In this document: in pieces, positions 61,339 to 64,000 of the stretch
Numbering within the stretch: the first letter of the stretch is position 1
Layout of the letters: every line of letters starts with the position of its first letter
Source: Gaiellasilicea sp963829845
Lineage (GTDB): Bacteria; Actinomycetota; Thermoleophilia; Gaiellales; Gaiellaceae
Length of the DNA stretch: 64,000 nt
Assembly (NCBI GenBank): GCA_963829845.1
Contig: CAWHKD010000017.1
Location: forward strand, 62,001 to 126,000
Direction: 5' to 3'
The notes under the pieces: model-generated
Seen by the model: only the letters and a program-made list of their open reading frames with translations
Databases searched by the model: none
What the model was told of the DNA's origin: nothing
Program-made: the position numbers and the translations under genes

Positions 61339-62348
61339 TCCAGGAGGCGCTTGCAGACCTGCTCGACGGCAAGGACCTCGGGCGGCCGCGCTGCCGCGAG
61401 GTGATGGGCGAGATCATGCGCGGCGACGCCACACCTGCCCAGATCGGTGGCTTCCTCGTCGCGCTTCGAGTCAAGGGCGAGACCGCAGACGAGATCGCTG
61501 GCTGCGCCGAGGCAATGCGCGAGCACGTCCTTCCGGTCCACCCACGCCGCACCGACCTCGTCGACACCGCAGGCACGGGCGGCGACGGCGCCAGCACGAT
61601 CAACATCTCGACGGCGGCCGCAATCGTGGCCGCGGCGGCAGGCGCCGGGGTCGCCAAGCACGGCAATCGAGCCGTATCCTCGGCATCCGGATCGGCGGAC
61701 GTGCTCGAGGCGCTCGGCTTCCGGCTCGAGCAGCCACCGGAGCGGATCGCGCAATCGATCGACGAGCTCGGCTTCGGCTTCATGTTCGCGCCCTCGCACC
61801 ACCCCGCGATGCGCCATGCAGCACCTGTTCGGCGCGACCTCGCGGCGCGTACCGTGTTCAACGTGCTCGGCCCGCTCACGAACCCTGCCGGCGCCCGCGC
61901 GCAGGTGATCGGCGTCTATGCGAAGCCACTCGTGCGCACGATCGCGGACGTGTTGGCGCAACTCGGTGCGCGCCGTGCCTTCGTCGTGCACGGCGCGTTC
62001 GGAATCGATGAGCTTTCCCCCGCTGGGCCGAACGACGTCTGCGAGGTCGTCGAGGGCGACGTGCACGCGCGTGTGATCGACCCGCTCGAGCTCGGCATCG
62101 AGCGCTGCGACCCGGACGAGCTGCGCGGCGGCACGCCGGCCGAGAACGCGCAGGCGATCCGAGACGTCTTCGCCGGCGCGAACGGCGGCCGACGCGACGC
62201 GATCCTGCTCAACGCCGCCGGCGCCGTCGCGGCGGCCGGGCACGCCGAGGATCTCGGCGAAGGGCTCGAGCTGGCGCGGGCGGCCGTCGACTCCGGCGCC
62301 GCCGCAGCGCGTCTCGACGAGCTGACGAGGTTCACGAATGCGGTTTAG
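61335..62348 (+). CDS. trpD: Anthranilate phosphoribosyltransferase
   Basis: A 337-residue enzyme joining anthranilate and PRPP. DTAGTGGDGASTINISTAAAIV contains GTGGDG (80-85) for PRPP, KHGNRAVSSASGSADVLEALG binds anthranilate, and NVLGPLTNP is typical. The TTG start at 61335 overlaps trpG by 4 bp. Length is normal. Confidence 0.97.
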   Translation: MIQEALADLLDGKDLGRPRCREVMGEIMRGDATPAQIGGFLVALRVKGETADEIAGCAEAMREHVLPVHPRRTDLVDTAGTGGDGASTINISTAAAIVAAAAGAGVAKHGNRAVSSASGSADVLEALGFRLEQPPERIAQSIDELGFGFMFAPSHHPAMRHAAPVRRDLAARTVFNVLGPLTNPAGARAQVIGVYAKPLVRTIADVLAQLGARRAFVVHGAFGIDELSPAGPNDVCEVVEGDVHARVIDPLELGIERCDPDELRGGTPAENAQAIRDVFAGANGGRRDAILLNAAGAVAAAGHAEDLGEGLELARAAVDSGAAAARLDELTRFTNAV

Positions 62349-63495
62349 CGACGCGCTCGCCGGTCCGGGCCTCGGAGCGATTGCGGAGATCAAGCGGCGC
62401 TCGCCCTCGCTCGGCGACATCCGGCCGGACGCCGACCCAGCGCGGCTCGCGCGCGAGTACGCGGCAGCCGGCGCCGCCGCCGTCTCCGTCCTCGTCGACG
62501 AGCGCTTCGGCGGCAGCTGGGACGATCTGCGCGCCGCGCGCGCCAGCTCGGCCGTGCCACTCCTCGCCAAGGGCTTCTTCTCGACCGAGGAACACCTGCG
62601 GACGGCGAAGGAGGCGGGTGCCGACGCCGTCCTGCTCCTGCTCCGCGATCTCGACGACGGGCAGGTGCGCGAGCTGTCGACGCTGGCCGGTGAGCTCCGC
62701 CTCGACACGCTCGTCGAGGCGCACGACGCCGATGAGCTCGAGCGGGCGGTGATCCTGGGCGCCCCCGTGATCGGCGTCAACGCCCGCGATCTCTCCACCT
62801 TCGAGATCGATCGCAAGTCCCAGCTCGACCTCGTTGCCCGAATCCCCCCCGACCGAGTCGCAATCGCTGAGAGCGGCATCCGGACACGCGCCCAGGGGGC
62901 TGCGGCCGAGCTGGCCGGTGCCGACGCGATCCTCGTCGGCTCGACCCTGATGCAGGCGCCGGACCCGGCCGCCACGCTTCGCGAGCTCCTGCGGCGCCCG
63001 CTGGTCAAGGTCTGCGGGCTCACGCGCGAGGAGGACGTGGCCGTCGCGGCCGAGGCCGGCGCCGACCTGGCCGGCTTCGTGCTCGCGCCGGAGAGCCCGC
63101 GGGCGGCGAACGACGTCCTGCCGGTGCCCGACGAACTGCTCGCGGTCGCCGTCTGGGTCGGTGAGGCAGGCACGAGCGGCGCACCGGTCGACCAGGTGCA
63201 CGAGCGCGAGGAGGGCCGCATCAGAGGCCGGAACGGCGTCCTCCTGCGCGAGGGCGAGCAGGTCGCTCGCCTGCTCGACCTGCCCTGGGAGGAGGAGGAT
63301 CCGGGCCACTGGGACCGCGCGGCGGCCGAGCCTGGACGCGTGATGCTCGCCGGCAGGCTCGCCGCCGACAACGTCGCCGAGGCGATCCGGCGCGTCCGGC
63401 CCTGGGCCGTCGACGCCGCCTCTCGACTCGAATCGGCGCCGGGAATCAAGGATCCCGCGAAGGTGCACGCCTACGTCGAGGCGGCGCGGTCGTGA
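62338..63495 (+). CDS. trpC/trpF: Fused indole-3-glycerol phosphate synthase / phosphoribosylanthranilate isomerase
   Basis: A 385-residue bifunctional protein. Residues 1-215 are TrpC, with catalytic residues Lys19 (AEIKRRSPS), Lys78 (LLAKGFF), Glu127 (LVEAHD), Asn148 (GVNAR) and Glu178 (AESG); the usual ~40-residue N-terminal extension is missing. Residues 221-385 are TrpF, with Cys226 (KVCGLT) as base and Asp359 (AVDAASR) as acid, and GIKD near the end; this half is shorter than the usual ~200. Both active sites look complete. The ATG overlaps trpD by 11 bp. Confidence 0.9.
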   Translation: MRFSDALAGPGLGAIAEIKRRSPSLGDIRPDADPARLAREYAAAGAAAVSVLVDERFGGSWDDLRAARASSAVPLLAKGFFSTEEHLRTAKEAGADAVLLLLRDLDDGQVRELSTLAGELRLDTLVEAHDADELERAVILGAPVIGVNARDLSTFEIDRKSQLDLVARIPPDRVAIAESGIRTRAQGAAAELAGADAILVGSTLMQAPDPAATLRELLRRPLVKVCGLTREEDVAVAAEAGADLAGFVLAPESPRAANDVLPVPDELLAVAVWVGEAGTSGAPVDQVHEREEGRIRGRNGVLLREGEQVARLLDLPWEEEDPGHWDRAAAEPGRVMLAGRLAADNVAEAIRRVRPWAVDAASRLESAPGIKDPAKVHAYVEAARS

Positions 63496-64000
63496 CGGAG
63501 ACGTACGGCGCCTACGGAGGCCGTTACGTCCCCGAGACGCTGATCCCGGCGCTCGACGAGCTCACGGCCGCGTGGGAGGAGGCGCTCGTGGACGAGAGCT
63601 TCCGAGTCGAGCTGGACGAACTGGCGCGCACCTATGCCGGCCGCCCGACGCCGCTCACACGTGCCGAGCGGTTCGCGCCCGACAAGCGCCTCTACCTCAA
63701 GCGCGAGGATCTGCTTCACACGGGCGCCCACAAGCTCAACAACGCCCTCGGCCAGGCGGTGCTCGCACGCCGGCTCGGCAAGCAGCGGATCGTCGCCGAG
63801 ACCGGCGCCGGTCAGCATGGGGTCGCCACTGCGACCGTCTGTGCCCGCTTCGGCCTCGACTGCGTCGTCTACATGGGCGCCGAGGACATGCGCCGGCAGA
63901 AGCCGAACGTCGAGCGGATGGGCCTCCTCGGCGCCGAGGTGCGCCCGGTCGAGTTCGGGACGAGGACGCTGAAGGAGGCGACCAGCGAGTCGATCCGAGA
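63492..64000 (+). CDS. trpB: Tryptophan synthase beta chain, N-terminal part
   Basis: About 169 residues of TrpB, truncated by the window edge. YGAYGGRYVPETLIPALDEL opens it, and the PLP Lys81 is in LLHTGAHKLNNALGQA; GAGQHGVATATVCARFGLDCVVYMGAEDMRRQKPNVERM follows. The GTG start overlaps trpC/F as GTGA. It condenses indole with serine. trpA would be expected next. Confidence 0.97.
   Translation, partial: MTETYGAYGGRYVPETLIPALDELTAAWEEALVDESFRVELDELARTYAGRPTPLTRAERFAPDKRLYLKREDLLHTGAHKLNNALGQAVLARRLGKQRIVAETGAGQHGVATATVCARFGLDCVVYMGAEDMRRQKPNVERMGLLGAEVRPVEFGTRTLKEATSESIR

Overview
The window is GC-rich (about 70% by eye) chromosomal DNA with short spacers, many 1-17 bp gene overlaps, frequent GTG/TTG starts and genes packed into long same-strand runs. 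DUF4389, DUF5995 and DUF1385 proteins, an isobutyryl-CoA-mutase-type enzyme, zf-HC2 proteins and many probably leaderless promoters (a TAnnnT box 7-10 bp before the start codon) point to Actinomycetota. A Thermoleophilia-like lineage (Gaiellales/Solirubrobacterales) is my best guess, not a proof. I see no rRNA, tRNA, CRISPR array, phage or transposase gene, and no gene-free stretch longer than 300 bp.

Layout. 0-3 kb (minus strand): atpD-atpC, a phosphoesterase and the start of a flavin oxidoreductase. 3-17 kb: two complete peptide-type ABC importers (minus strand), two zf-HC2 anti-sigma-like proteins and a small lipoprotein. 17-23 kb: a MoxR-DUF58-BatD-like-VWA-TPR-VWA cluster. 23-35 kb: atpG-A-H-F-E-B-I-Z, then wecA-like, upp, glyA, tsaC, prmC and prfA, an old and widely conserved gene order. 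35-41.5 kb: DUF5995, GNAT, two OsmC proteins, DUF1385, rpmE, a threonine dehydratase-like enzyme, DUF4389 and an M48 protease. 41.5-59 kb: acyl-CoA and electron-transfer metabolism: ETF-quinone oxidoreductase, etfA, etfB, a B12-dependent acyl-CoA mutase in two separate genes, a B12 adenosyltransferase, acyl-CoA dehydrogenase, 3-hydroxyacyl-CoA dehydrogenase and thiolase, with regulatory and envelope genes between them. 59-64 kb: a tryptophan operon, trpE-G-D-C/F-B, running off the right edge.

How the genes fit together. Acyl-CoA dehydrogenase would pass electrons through EtfAB to ETF-QO and the quinone pool; hydroxyacyl-CoA dehydrogenase and thiolase complete short-chain beta-oxidation. The mutase, fed with adenosylcobalamin by the PduO-type enzyme, would interconvert branched and straight C4 acyl-CoAs. 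The ATP synthase genes are split: atpDC lies about 20 kb downstream of atpG, with the transporters and the MoxR cluster between, and a second, diverged copy of the atpG 3' end sits beside atpG at that junction.

Main points for a second look: the split atp operon and its atpG-tail fossil; two families of short structured intergenic repeats plus a 164-bp near-perfect palindrome; divergent gene pairs sharing an overlapping symmetric -10 element; Phe/Gln active-site signatures that make the mutase isobutyryl-CoA-type; an ETF-QO lacking one cluster cysteine; a compact trpC-trpF fusion; and many single-base indels in G/C runs confined to about 0.5-7 kb, which may be sequencing errors or real decay. 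I did not find a convincing new defence or biosynthetic system.
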